Shown here piece by piece: positions 35,992 through 44,707 of a DNA stretch of 64,000 bases. This DNA comes from Oleispira sp963851095. Lineage in GTDB: Bacteria > Pseudomonadota > Gammaproteobacteria > Pseudomonadales > Oceanobacteraceae. The DNA lies in the NCBI GenBank assembly GCA_963851095.1, contig CAWKOX010000009.1, forward strand, positions 1-64,000, written 5' to 3'. Made by a program: the position numbers and the translations under genes. Under the pieces are notes generated by a model that was given only the letters and a program-made list of their open reading frames with translations, ran no database searches and was not told the origin of the DNA. The first letter of the stretch is position 1, and the number at the start of each line of letters is the position of its first letter.

Positions 35992-36483
35992 CTAAAAATG
36001 CATCCTCATAGAGATCGCGTAGCCATCGCTCGCCAAAGGCTTGGATAGTGAATATTGCCATTCTCCGGCTCTCGGCTCACCTTGATAGATCCCCCATGCG
36101 GCTTCTGCAGCTACTTTAAGCACATCGACTGTCGCCAGTTGATCATTATTGAGGTGTACGGTGTCAGACCAGTGTGTGTAAGGATCGTGCTGCTCGCTCC
36201 ATTGCTGATGAATATCATCGTTAGTACTTTCGTCTGCATAGCAAGGAGAGAAGGTAAAAGGCGCGCACAAGCAGGTTAAACAAGCCGCACAAGGTTTTAA
36301 CCAGCTTTGTCGACGTAAGGCTCGATTAAGATCTTTCTGCTCAATAAACCCTAAAGCCATTAAGCAATAACCCACCGGTTTATTATGTCGCGCTTGATAT
36401 TGCAGCGCGAGCTCAAGCTGTTGTTCTGATATGACGTGCTTAGCTAATAGTATTTGGCCTAAGCGTACTGGAATTTCCGACAT
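35992..36483 (-). CDS. Hypothetical protein with an N-terminal MshEN/GspE-N-like domain
   Basis: Protein of 163 residues. Residues 6-60 (VRLGQILLAKHVISEQQLELALQYQ) look like the N-terminal c-di-GMP-binding-type domain of type II secretion or pilus ATPases, without any ATPase following. Residues 61-83 form a Cys-rich hydrophobic stretch (PCAACLTCLCAPFTFSPCYA) that could be a membrane segment, and the remainder is polar. The product is unknown. If the hydrophobic part is a helix, the protein would tether a second-messenger sensor to the membrane. Confidence 0.55.
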   Translation of the reverse strand: MSEIPVRLGQILLAKHVISEQQLELALQYQARHNKPVGYCLMALGFIEQKDLNRALRRQSWLKPCAACLTCLCAPFTFSPCYADESTNDDIHQQWSEQHDPYTHWSDTVHLNNDQLATVDVLKVAAEAAWGIYQGEPRAGEWQYSLSKPLASDGYAISMRMHF

Positions 36484-37226
36484 TAGGAACCCTGGGTAAG
36501 TGTGTTATTTGAGTTCTTATTTAAGATTGGCATAAGATCAAAAATTAACCAGAAACTTTACTTAACAAATGGTAACTCTATGTAATATCCGCAGAATAAT
36601 GGAACATCCGATGTATTTACTAAAGTATTGATTTTCTCAGCGGGACAATTCAGCAGGACAATATGGGTCAGTAGTGGGGCGTAAAAGTGCGAGCATTTTA
36701 TAAGAGTAAAAATAAATAGAGAGAAGTTTGAAAGAAATGACTTAAGAAGGTACAAAAGAAAGAGATAAAAAAGAGGAAGTAAGGGCTATTTTCTAATCCT
36801 TTAGAAAAGTAAGACGGGTCAACATCCTGTTTAACCCGTCTCAGCACCCTAGCAGCCATCCAGTTGGCTAACATTCTTCCTTGAAGCAGTCCTTGGCAAT
36901 ATTGTTATCCTTAACCGTTACATCCTGTAACGCTGCCGTCCTTGTGTTAATAAAGTTAGCAGAATGTAAAAAACTGAAAAGCCTTTGTTTGCATTATTAT
37001 TTTCCGATAAGCCTTTTATCATTAATAAAATCGTTATATATCAATGACTTATGTTTTTTTCTGCAGATCATCAGTCGATAGTAGTAGACGTTTGATGACA
37101 TAATCCCACCTGTCGTGTGAGATATATCTCACACGGCAATAGGTCAATGTCTCACACGCAAAAACCGCCTATTTTTAAGAAATTAGCCATAATGAACCCA
37201 GTCACTGTTTTTTAAGGTATTTATTC
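36484..37226. other. Long gene-poor interval
   Basis: About 740 bp without a convincing gene. It contains an inverted repeat AGACGGGT/ACCCGTCT (36812-36819 and 36834-36841) and, nearer the next gene, the 22-bp palindrome described separately. Short open frames on both strands lack ribosome sites and recognisable content. Confidence 0.6.
37114..37158. promoter_or_regulatory. Perfect 22-bp palindrome with an extra half-site
   Basis: CGTGTGAGATA followed directly by its reverse complement (37114-37135), then CTCACACG again at 37151-37158, 23 bp (about two helical turns) from the same half in the palindrome. It ends about 70 bp upstream of the DUF2971-like gene. This is the layout of a dimer or tetramer operator; the regulator is unknown. 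Confidence 0.65.
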
Positions 37227-38051
37227 GTGGATTCATTGTGTTGTTTCTTTGCGGAAGAAGGCTTCCTTTTTTTAAAACGAGGTTATTTGCCCTTTTTGAG
37301 CACCACGGATATGCCAGAACCTTGGCTTTATTCTGATTGCGCCTATGTCATGGATGAATTTTCGGCAAATATATCCGCTCAGGACTATCGACGCTTTTTG
37401 CAGCAGCAATATAAGAATCTACCGCAGTCATTAAAAGACCTGATGGATTTTGATTATTTTGAGCAACAATCCGAAGCAAAGCGAGAGCAGATAGAACAGA
37501 CGCTGATAGAGCAAAGGCATCAATCTGATGCAATTGCGCCGTTTTCGGCTGGGCGATTACAAGACTGGCGAATACTGTCTCTGTATGAATCTTGGCAAAA
37601 TGTGCAGCTCTGGCATTTGGCTGCCAATAAAGGTAAAGGGTTAGTGATTGAGTTTGCACGCTCAGAATCGGGTTTTCAGGCACAAAATTATGGCGAGCAG
37701 CGCCAGCACTTAGCCAAAGTTAAGTCGGTGGATACTTGGTTGCCAGATGACGCGCTTTATTATTTATTCAATCGACCGCAGGAAGGCGATCAGGAACATA
37801 ATGAGTGGCGTTTAGTTCGCCCTTTAAGCAGTGCAGATCGACTCGTGAATATGAATAAGCAATCAAAAGTTATGTATCGCCTGCCTAATAAAGCGGTAAA
37901 GCGCGTTATTTTGGGGTATCGATGCAGCCAAGAATACTGCCAACAGGTGAAACATTACCTTTCTCAAGACATTAACTACCGGCATGTAGAGTGCGTGCAA
38001 GCCCAGTTAGATCCTAAAACCCTGTGCTTGCAGCTCGTAACGATTAAATAG
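37227..38051 (+). CDS. DUF2971-like protein
   Basis: Protein of 274 residues. RILSLYESWQNVQLWHLAAN followed by KGKGLVIEF, the NEWRLVRPL segment and KRVILGYRCSQEY follow the layout of DUF2971, a family of unknown function often found in variable gene regions. The GTG start at 37227 has AAGG about 10 bases upstream. A remarkable palindrome lies in its upstream region, so expression is probably regulated. No function is assigned. Confidence 0.65.
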   Translation: MDSLCCFFAEEGFLFLKRGYLPFLSTTDMPEPWLYSDCAYVMDEFSANISAQDYRRFLQQQYKNLPQSLKDLMDFDYFEQQSEAKREQIEQTLIEQRHQSDAIAPFSAGRLQDWRILSLYESWQNVQLWHLAANKGKGLVIEFARSESGFQAQNYGEQRQHLAKVKSVDTWLPDDALYYLFNRPQEGDQEHNEWRLVRPLSSADRLVNMNKQSKVMYRLPNKAVKRVILGYRCSQEYCQQVKHYLSQDINYRHVECVQAQLDPKTLCLQLVTIK

Positions 38052-38083
38052 TAGCGATTAAGATTAAGTAGTGCGATAAAACA

Positions 38084-38806
38084 CTAACGGAAGCGTTTAC
38101 CCGAAGCATTCACTCTTGCAGAGAAGCCTTGCGGATCTGCTAGTTCGCCGTCTTCACGGGTTTCTGGATACTCCCAGCCCATTTCTTTACAGATTCGCGC
38201 ATACAGCGGATGGCTCCACTTGAATAATAAGCGCTCATACTCTTCATCTGAAATGCGGCGTTCGTCGAACATGCCTTTCATCGAACGCTGGCGTTCTGCT
38301 TCACTTAATAATAACGCTGCGGCGACGGAAACGTTGAAAGATTGCACCATTCCCAGCATCGGGATGGTGAGGTGCTCATCGGCCATTTCTGCTGCCACAT
38401 CGGTGACACCGGTTAACTCATTTCCCATCATGATGGCGGTGGGCTGGGTAAAATCGTAAGCACGAAAATCAATAGCACGTTCACTAAAGTTAGCGACGCA
38501 GACTTTGAAACCTTTATTTTGCAACTGACTAACGGCATCTTCTGTGGTGCGGTAGGTTTGTACATCAACCCAGTGTTGGCTGCCTTTGGCTTTGCCGCGA
38601 AAGGTGCGGTAATCATCGTACGGCCAAATGGCGTTAACTTTTGGCACCGCAAAAGCGTCGCAGGTACGAATGATGGCGGATAAGTTGTGAGCCTTGTGGA
38701 CTTCATCGGTCACGACGGTTAAGTCTGGCTGACGACGGTTTAAGGTATCTTTAAGGCGCGCATAGCGTTCTGGAGTCATGAAATAAGCCTTTTCGCTAGC
38801 CATCAT
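38084..38806 (-). CDS. trmH: tRNA (guanosine-18-2'-O)-methyltransferase
   Basis: SpoU-family enzyme of 240 residues that methylates the ribose of G18 in the D-loop. Motif 1 is NLSAIIRTCDAFAVPKVNAI, motif 2 is AIMMGNELTGVT and motif 3 is IPMLGMVQSFNVSVAAAL, the knot that binds S-adenosylmethionine. The C-terminal extension (ERLLFKWSHPLYARICKEMG) is TrmH-specific. It stands alone, divergent from cysZ. Confidence 0.93.
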   Translation of the reverse strand: MMASEKAYFMTPERYARLKDTLNRRQPDLTVVTDEVHKAHNLSAIIRTCDAFAVPKVNAIWPYDDYRTFRGKAKGSQHWVDVQTYRTTEDAVSQLQNKGFKVCVANFSERAIDFRAYDFTQPTAIMMGNELTGVTDVAAEMADEHLTIPMLGMVQSFNVSVAAALLLSEAERQRSMKGMFDERRISDEEYERLLFKWSHPLYARICKEMGWEYPETREDGELADPQGFSARVNASGKRFR

Positions 38807-38863
38807 TACGGCAGGTATTGTATAAAAGAGCGAGATTTTAGCGATTAGAGCAATAAAAAGGAA

Positions 38864-39604
38864 ATGAATATGCGTGGCAGTCCCTTACTTGGCATCCGAT
38901 ATTTTGGTCGAGGGTTTTCATTGTTATCAAATAAGGGCTTAAAACGCTTCGTTGCTTTTCCTATTTTGATTAATGCATTATTGATGACAGCACTTATTTA
39001 TTACGGTGGTGGTTATCTGTTAGAGAAAGTCGAATGGGTCATCGATTGGCTACCAAGCTGGTTATCGTGGTTAACCTGGATTATTACTCCGGTAGCGGTG
39101 CTGACGTTAATTGCGATGACCTTGTATTTTTTTAGTGCGGTATTAAACCTAGTAGCGAGCCCGTTCAATGGTCTATTAAGCGAAGCGGTAGAGGCTAAAG
39201 TGGCAGGTGATGTAATACCTGACGAACCTATTGGGCAGCAAATATCACGAACACTTCAGCGTGAATTAAAAAAATTAGGTTATTTCATTCCTCGCTACCT
39301 CGGCCTACTCATTATTAGTTTTATTCCAATGGTTAACATTATTAGCCCCGTTTTATGGTTTGTCTTCGGTGCTTGGGTGCTAACTCTGCAGTTTCTTGAT
39401 TATGCTTTGGATAATAATGGCCATAGTTTCACGGATCTACATAAAGCCTTAAAGTTGCAGCCTTTAACAACACTAGGCTTTGGTTTTATTGTCGCGGTTG
39501 GATTCATGATTCCGGTGGTGAATTTATTTGTCATGCCTGCGGCGGTCTGTGGTGCAACACTGTACTGGAGCGAGCAAATAAAAGCGCAATTCAAGCCTAC
39601 CTAA
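38864..39604 (+). CDS. cysZ: Sulfate transporter CysZ
   Basis: Inner membrane protein of 246 residues with about four hydrophobic regions. GIRYFGRGFSLLSNKGLKRFVAFPILINALL and ASPFNGLLSEAVEAKVAG are conserved CysZ features. CysZ imports sulfate for cysteine synthesis. It is followed by the response-regulator gene after 54 bp; no functional link is evident. Confidence 0.88.
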   Translation: MNMRGSPLLGIRYFGRGFSLLSNKGLKRFVAFPILINALLMTALIYYGGGYLLEKVEWVIDWLPSWLSWLTWIITPVAVLTLIAMTLYFFSAVLNLVASPFNGLLSEAVEAKVAGDVIPDEPIGQQISRTLQRELKKLGYFIPRYLGLLIISFIPMVNIISPVLWFVFGAWVLTLQFLDYALDNNGHSFTDLHKALKLQPLTTLGFGFIVAVGFMIPVVNLFVMPAAVCGATLYWSEQIKAQFKPT

Positions 39605-39658
39605 AAAGAACTTTAGGCTATGCTTATAGAAGACATAGCTTAAAAGTTAGGGGGGGCC

Positions 39659-40573
39659 ATGAGGGCGCTCAATGTATTAGTGGTCGATGATGCCGCGTTT
39701 ATTCGTGATCTCGTTAAAAAAGCCATCCGTGAGATGTATCCAAGCTTTAATATACAAGAAGCAGTGGATGGTCGAAAAGCCCAAGACATTTTAAAAAAAA
39801 CAGCGATAGATGTTGTTTTGTGTGATTGGGAAATGCCAGAAATGTCAGGTTTAGAGCTGATCACCTGGATGCGTGAAGACGAACGTTATCTCAAAACGCC
39901 CTTTATGATGATTACGAGCCGTGGTGAGCGTGATCATGTTATTAAAGCGGTGACCGCAGGGGTGAGTGACTACATCGGTAAGCCGTTTACCCGAGAGCAC
40001 TTTGTCAGCAAGGTTGATAAATTGCTGACCAAGCATCTTGGTATCTCGATGGAAGATAATCCTGCTGTTGCCGACGTTAGCGAAAAACCTCAAGATACCA
40101 GTGTTGCTGCATTGATGGGCGGTGCTCCTCAAGCTAAGCCAAGCCCTCAAGCTAAACCGGCCGCCAAAGCGAGTCCATCGTCTGCAAGCCAAGGCTCAGC
40201 GGCTGCTCTAATGGGAAATCCTTTAGTTGATAAGCCCACTCCAGCAAAAGTCGCCCCAAAAATTAAAGGCATTGCTGAGTTACGTTTTGGTTCGGGTGGC
40301 ACCGCCAAGTGTGTGATTAAAGATATTAATTTGCAGGAAATGTCGGGTATCTACAAACGTGAAGGCAATGTGCCACAGCTGCTTGAGCAAGCGGTATTAG
40401 ATATTGTCGATCAAGACGCTGGGCAGGTTGCACGAATCAACTGCTACGTAAAAATGCTGCAGGCGGTTGAAAATACGGAAGATGCTTCGACCATCAAAAT
40501 AGTCATCCGCTATGTAGATGATGACCCTGTTAAAATTGATACCCTTTCTCGGTTTATTGCCAAAGTGCGATAA
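39659..40573 (+). CDS. Response regulator with uncharacterised output domain
   Basis: Protein of 304 residues. The receiver domain (1-125) has Asp10, Asp11, phospho-acceptor Asp56 (VVLCDWEMPEM), Thr/Ser86-87 and Lys108 (YIGKPFTRE). A Pro/Ala/Ser-rich linker with repeats (SVAALMGGAPQAKPSPQAKPAAK, SAAALMG) spans about 140-195. The C-terminal 105 residues (IKGIAELRFGSGGTAKCVIKD onward) may be PilZ-like, which I cannot confirm. It is convergent with phoB, and no histidine kinase is next to it. The GTG/ATG choice is settled by GGGGGG upstream of ATG at 39659. Confidence 0.75.
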   Translation: MRALNVLVVDDAAFIRDLVKKAIREMYPSFNIQEAVDGRKAQDILKKTAIDVVLCDWEMPEMSGLELITWMREDERYLKTPFMMITSRGERDHVIKAVTAGVSDYIGKPFTREHFVSKVDKLLTKHLGISMEDNPAVADVSEKPQDTSVAALMGGAPQAKPSPQAKPAAKASPSSASQGSAAALMGNPLVDKPTPAKVAPKIKGIAELRFGSGGTAKCVIKDINLQEMSGIYKREGNVPQLLEQAVLDIVDQDAGQVARINCYVKMLQAVENTEDASTIKIVIRYVDDDPVKIDTLSRFIAKVR

Positions 40574-40596
40574 TGACGTTCCCCCGTTCGTTGATG

Positions 40597-41295
40597 CTAG
40601 GCCGCTTTGCTCGTAAACTGATAGCCACTACCACGAACCGTTTTAATCAGGTGTTCGTGGTCAATGCCGAGTGATTTCCGCAAGCGTCTTATGTGCACGT
40701 CGACGGTTCTTTCTTCTACATAAACATTACCACCCCAAACCTGGTCTAACAGCTGGCTTCTTGAATAAACACGTTCTTGGTGTGTCATGAAAAATTGTAG
40801 CAACCGGTACTCGGTAGGTGCTATTTCAATGATGGTTTGATGAGAGGTAACTCGGTGACATACAGGGTCTAAAATGAGGCCATCGACTTCAATAGATTCA
40901 TCAATGCCTAATGGTAATGTTCTGCGTAATACAGCCTTTAAACGGGCGACGAGCTCGCGTGGAGAAAAGGGTTTGGTAATATAATCATCCACCCCAGACT
41001 CAAGCCCTTGAACTTTATTATCTTCTTCGCCTTTGGCGGTCAATAAAATGATCGGAATTTCTTTGGTTAGATCTTCCCGTTTTAACTGGCGGGCAAACTC
41101 AATTCCGCTGGTTCCGGGTAACATCCAGTCGAGAAGGATCATGTTGGGCTTGTTATCAATGATATGGGCGTGCGCATCACGGCAGTTGCTCGCCTCAAAG
41201 CACTGGTAACCTGCCATTTCTAGAGCGGTGGCGATCATCTCACGAATAGAGGCTTCATCATCAACGATTAAAACGGTCTTGCCTGGCATTGTCAT
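40597..41295 (-). CDS. phoB: Phosphate regulon response regulator
   Basis: OmpR-class regulator of 232 residues. Receiver: Asp12, Asp13, phospho-acceptor Asp56 (ILLDWMLPG), Lys108 (YITKPFSPRE). The winged-helix output contains APTEYRLLQFFMTHQERVYSRSQLLDQVWG and VYVEERTVDVHIRRLRKSLG, which are PhoB signatures. It activates phosphate-starvation genes. The usual partner kinase gene phoR does not follow: the next gene is the convergent response regulator. A Pho box sits in its own promoter. Confidence 0.92.
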   Translation of the reverse strand: MTMPGKTVLIVDDEASIREMIATALEMAGYQCFEASNCRDAHAHIIDNKPNMILLDWMLPGTSGIEFARQLKREDLTKEIPIILLTAKGEEDNKVQGLESGVDDYITKPFSPRELVARLKAVLRRTLPLGIDESIEVDGLILDPVCHRVTSHQTIIEIAPTEYRLLQFFMTHQERVYSRSQLLDQVWGGNVYVEERTVDVHIRRLRKSLGIDHEHLIKTVRGSGYQFTSKAA

Positions 41296-41302
41296 AGGCT
41301 AA

Positions 41303-41320
41303 TTGTCATACGGCTGTCAT
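41303..41320 (+). promoter_or_regulatory. Second Pho-box-like site, plus-strand orientation
   Basis: TTGTCAT-ACGG-CTGTCAT, two near-perfect PhoB half-sites 11 bp apart, with a third TTGTCAT at 41289-41295 inside the phoB start region. It points away from phoB and lies downstream of the promoter, so it may repress phoB or tune autoregulation. Confidence 0.6.
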
Positions 41321-41333
41321 AAAAGAGAGCTTC

Positions 41334-41367
41334 ATTACAACCGAACTTTGTTACAACTATATGACAA
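41334..41367 (-). promoter_or_regulatory. PhoB-dependent promoter of phoB
   Basis: Read on the minus strand: Pho box TTGTCAT-ATAG-TTGTAAC (41367-41350), a 10-bp spacer, then TGTAAT (41339-41334) as -10. This is the standard class of Pho promoter, where the box replaces the -35. It predicts autoregulation of phoB. Confidence 0.7.
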
Positions 41368-41439
41368 GACGATACTAAATTATTTGGCGATATCCGCCGA
41401 ATTCAATCAGCATTCATTTTAGTTTTATTAATAGCCGCC

Positions 41440-42336
41440 TCAAAGGTAAGCGAGAATCAGCCCGACTAAAACGGCGACTCCAACCCAATGACTAGTAATA
41501 AAGCCAGCAAAGCAGCCCTCTCTATCACGAGCACGAATAAGCCATTGCTGATGAATCATCAAGCCTGTGGCAACGAGAAGCCCAAGATAATAAAAAGCAT
41601 TTAACGATAACTCTGATCCTAATAAGAACAGGCAAAAAAGGGTGATGCCTTGCAAAATACCGATCATTACTTTATCGGCATCCGCAAAAAGAATCGCGGT
41701 GGACTTAACCCCTATTTTTAAATCATCATCGCGATCAACCATGGCATACATCGTATCGTAAGCGACCGTCCAGCTTAGGTTCGCCATGTAGATCAACCAA
41801 ACATATTTTGGCAGCTCACCCGCTTGTGCGGCAAAGGCCATAGGAATTGCCCAAGAGAATGCTGCACCTAAAAAGACTTGCGGCAAATGGGTATGGCGCT
41901 TCATAAATGGATAAATAGCCGCCAGTGCAGCCCCCGCAAATGAAAGCTGAATGGTTAGCGTATTTGTGAATAATACTAAAATAAAAGAAATCGCTAATAG
42001 GCTAAAAAATAAAATCAGAGCTTGTTTACTGGTTACGGCTCCGGTGATCAAAGGGCGGTTAACCGTACGCGTTACGTGGCCATCGACCTTACGGTCGGCA
42101 TAATCATTAATAACGCAGCCTGCTGAGCGCATAAAAATAACGCCCAAAGTAAAGATCAATAGCACAGAAAGATCAGGCATACCTTTAGCGGCAATCCAAA
42201 GCGCCCAAAGCGTTGGCCATAACAGCAAGTAAATGCCCACAGGCTTATCTAGGCGCATTAACTCAATAAAGGGTTTAGCTTTTGGCCAGTGTTGAGCAAT
42301 GGCAGGTTGTTGAAGCAGTCTCTGAATAGGTGTCAT
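41440..42336 (-). CDS. ubiA: 4-hydroxybenzoate octaprenyltransferase
   Basis: Membrane prenyltransferase of ubiquinone synthesis, 298 residues with about eight or nine hydrophobic segments. The two Asp-rich motifs are CVINDYADRKVDGHVTRTVN and AYDTMYAMVDRDDDLKIGVK. It attaches the polyprenyl tail to 4-hydroxybenzoate made by UbiC, whose gene lies 33 bp upstream in the same operon. Confidence 0.96.
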   Translation of the reverse strand: MTPIQRLLQQPAIAQHWPKAKPFIELMRLDKPVGIYLLLWPTLWALWIAAKGMPDLSVLLIFTLGVIFMRSAGCVINDYADRKVDGHVTRTVNRPLITGAVTSKQALILFFSLLAISFILVLFTNTLTIQLSFAGAALAAIYPFMKRHTHLPQVFLGAAFSWAIPMAFAAQAGELPKYVWLIYMANLSWTVAYDTMYAMVDRDDDLKIGVKSTAILFADADKVMIGILQGITLFCLFLLGSELSLNAFYYLGLLVATGLMIHQQWLIRARDREGCFAGFITSHWVGVAVLVGLILAYL

Positions 42337-42369
42337 GGAATATCTTTTTTAGTTATTCAGTGGGTTGGA

Positions 42370-42924
42370 TTATTCCGTGGGAAGGGGCTGAGTGAAAGCC
42401 TCCGTCACAAGCACAGGTTTATTCTGTAAATAGAATACAGAACGACGCGCCCAGGATAAAGATAGATCATTATTTGGGATGCGATAAGCACTCATTTTGC
42501 CCCGACGCATATTAGAATGGCTAAAAAGATAGGCACCAATGGATTTGCTGCCCCAATTTCGTAACTGACATTCGTCGCCTGTTAATGTGCTTTTGGGCAT
42601 ACAGGTGCGCGCATAGACTCTGGGTTGGCCCTTCACCTTTAAGACCACATCGCGACACCAGGCTGTTCTTTGACTGCCAGAACAGCCTAATAATAGGGCT
42701 TCTTGCGGGCTCAGTTTTCGCCATCCCTGCCATAAGACTTGAACAGAAAAATCCCCATCACTAATAGCGATAAGCTGTGCTGTTAACGAGCCCGTATCAA
42801 ATAATGTTTTACGCCAATTTAGAGGTACCGTGAAGTATTCTCGCTTATTCTTCGCCGACCACGGCGGAAACGATTGAGATAAATATTGGCTGATAATGGA
42901 CTGAATTTTCATGGCGCGGAGCAT
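42370..42924 (-). CDS. ubiC: Chorismate pyruvate-lyase
   Basis: Converts chorismate to 4-hydroxybenzoate and pyruvate, the first committed step of ubiquinone synthesis. It is recognised by RDVVLKVKGQPRVYARTCMP, GSKSIGAYLFSH, RRSVFYLQNKPVLVTEAFT and its position before ubiA. A longer frame begins with a TTG at 42948. In-frame ATGs at 42924 and 42912 are more likely starts, and none has a strong ribosome site, so the start is uncertain by a few codons. Confidence 0.9.
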   Translation of the reverse strand: MLRAMKIQSIISQYLSQSFPPWSAKNKREYFTVPLNWRKTLFDTGSLTAQLIAISDGDFSVQVLWQGWRKLSPQEALLLGCSGSQRTAWCRDVVLKVKGQPRVYARTCMPKSTLTGDECQLRNWGSKSIGAYLFSHSNMRRGKMSAYRIPNNDLSLSWARRSVFYLQNKPVLVTEAFTQPLPTE

Positions 42925-43041
42925 GGATGAAAACTGAGCTAAAGGCAAGATGCCTAATCATTTGTGTTGATTTTTTAGTCGATGAACAGTAGGTTACGCT
43001 TGCTTTAATCGTGATTATATAAATAGAAGAGAGATGTCCTA

Positions 43042-43206
43042 ATGAAGAAATGGGAATGCGTAGTATGTGGTTGGGTTTATGATGAAGAAGAAGGTTGCCC
43101 AGAAGAGGGCCTAGCACCAGGTACTGCTTGGGCTGATGTCCCCGACGATTTTATTTGCCCAGACTGTGGTGTAGGTAAAGACGATTTCGAAATGGTTGAG
43201 ATTTAA
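43042..43206 (+). CDS. rubA: Rubredoxin
   Basis: Short protein of 54 residues with the four iron ligands Cys6, Cys9 (CVVCGW) and Cys39, Cys42 (CPDCGV). Small iron-only electron carrier; in related bacteria it feeds electrons from rubredoxin reductase to alkane hydroxylase or serves oxidative-stress enzymes. No alkane hydroxylase gene is in the window. It is divergent from ubiC and 47 bp upstream of the reductase gene, so the two are likely one operon. Pseudomonas often has two rubredoxins here; only one is present. Confidence 0.96.
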   Translation: MKKWECVVCGWVYDEEEGCPEEGLAPGTAWADVPDDFICPDCGVGKDDFEMVEI

Positions 43207-43253
43207 TCTCAACGTTTCTAGTAAAAATTTCACTGATACGAAGAAAATAAAAT

Positions 43254-44399
43254 ATGTCTCAAGCCCCTGTGATTGTAATTGGAACCGGTTTAGCGGGTTA
43301 CAACCTCGTTAAAGAATTCCGCAAACAAGATGCTGAAACACCGGTATTAATGATTACTGCTGACGATGGCCGTAATTATTCTAAGCCAATGCTATCTACC
43401 GGTTTTACCAAAGGTAAAAGTGCCAGTGAGCTGGCGATGGCTGATGCTGGAAAAATGGCAGAGCAGTTGAATGTCACTATTCGTACCAATACTCGCGTGA
43501 CAAGTATTGATGCCGATGCTCACACTGTTTTTATCGGTGAAGAGCCCGTTGAATACAGCAAGCTAGTACTCGCGTGGGGGGCAGAACCTGTTGCAGCTCG
43601 CATAGAAGGTGATGCTGGTGAACATATTTTCGCAATTAATGATTTGCAAGATTACGCCAATTTCCGTGCAGAATTAGACGGTAAAAAGCGCGTATTAGTG
43701 ATGGGTGCAGGGTTGATTGGATGTGAATATGCCAATGACCTAAGCAATGGCGGCTATGAAGTAGAAGTCGTTGCCCCTTGTAGCCAAATCTTGCCCAACT
43801 TATTGCCAGAGCAAGCAGCCGTTGCTGTACAGCATGGACTAGAAGGCTTAGGGGTGAAATTTCATCTAGGCCCGCTCGTTACTCGCGCGAATCAGGGCGA
43901 TACCGGTTTAATCGTAGAGCTATCGAATGGTGAGCAGGTTGAAACAGACATCATTGTTTCAGCCATTGGTTTGCGCCCACGTTTAGACTTAGCGGTTAAA
44001 GCAGGCCTTCAAGTGAACCAAGGTATTTGTGTTGGGCGTTCATTAGAAACCAGCGCGAAAGATATTTATGCACTAGGCGATTGCGCTGAAGTTGAAGGCA
44101 AGGTACTTCTGTACGTTATGCCTTTAATGGCCAGTGCTCGTGCACTTGCCAAAACATTAGCCGGCCAGCCTACCGATGTCAGTTATGGCGCGATGCCAGT
44201 AATGATTAAAACGCCTGTTGTTCCTGTGGTGGTATCTCCTCCTGCAATTGAGGGTATATGGGACATAGAAAGCAGTGGCGTGAACGTAAAAGCACTCTGT
44301 CGTGATGATGCTGGGGCATTATTAGGGTATGCTCTTACCGGGGCTTGCGTTGCTGATAAACTAGCATTAAACAAAGAGCTTCCCGCTATATTGAAGTAG
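43254..44399 (+). CDS. rubB: Rubredoxin-NAD(+) reductase
   Basis: FAD-dependent pyridine nucleotide oxidoreductase of 381 residues. The FAD-binding motif IVIGTGLAGYNLV, NAD-binding motif VLVMGAGLIGCEYA and second FAD motif IYALGDCAEVEG are present. It transfers electrons from NADH to rubredoxin, encoded directly upstream. It lacks the C-terminal extension of dioxygenase ferredoxin reductases, in keeping with the RubB/AlkT branch. Confidence 0.93.
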   Translation: MSQAPVIVIGTGLAGYNLVKEFRKQDAETPVLMITADDGRNYSKPMLSTGFTKGKSASELAMADAGKMAEQLNVTIRTNTRVTSIDADAHTVFIGEEPVEYSKLVLAWGAEPVAARIEGDAGEHIFAINDLQDYANFRAELDGKKRVLVMGAGLIGCEYANDLSNGGYEVEVVAPCSQILPNLLPEQAAVAVQHGLEGLGVKFHLGPLVTRANQGDTGLIVELSNGEQVETDIIVSAIGLRPRLDLAVKAGLQVNQGICVGRSLETSAKDIYALGDCAEVEGKVLLYVMPLMASARALAKTLAGQPTDVSYGAMPVMIKTPVVPVVVSPPAIEGIWDIESSGVNVKALCRDDAGALLGYALTGACVADKLALNKELPAILK

Positions 44400-44432
44400 T
44401 CTATAAAGAAAACAAAAATCAAGGATCAAGAC

Positions 44433-44705
44433 ATGCGCAAACCTGAATTAGCCGCTGCAATTGCAGAAGAAACGGGTCTAACGAAAGAAAAATCTAACGA
44501 AGTAATCACAGTAATTACTGATCAAATCGCTAAAACTTTAAGTGAAGGCGATACGGTAGCTTTGATTGGCTTTGGTACTTTTAGCCGTCGTTCACGCGCT
44601 GAACGCAAGGGCAAAAACCCACAAACGGGTGCTGAGTTAATCATTCCAGCCAGTAATACGGCTGCCTTTAAGCCGGGTAAAGGCTTGAAGGATAAAGTTC
44701 AATAA
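44433..44705 (+). CDS. HU-family DNA-binding protein
   Basis: Nucleoid protein of 90 residues beginning MRKPELAAAIAEETGLTKEKS, with GDTVALIGFGTFSRRSRAERKGKNPQTG as the beta-arm region that inserts into the minor groove. This is a third-type HU as found next to rubB in Pseudomonas. It lies 33 bp after rubB and two bases before the DUF1415 gene. Confidence 0.93.
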   Translation: MRKPELAAAIAEETGLTKEKSNEVITVITDQIAKTLSEGDTVALIGFGTFSRRSRAERKGKNPQTGAELIIPASNTAAFKPGKGLKDKVQ

Positions 44706-44707
44706 TT

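Noticed and set aside
36558..37081. Short frames in the interval before the DUF2971 gene
   Set aside because: Low-complexity hydrophobic translations without ribosome sites on either strand.
37116..37133. CRP site in the palindrome TGTGA...TCACA
   Set aside because: The half-sites are separated by eight bases, not the six needed for CRP.
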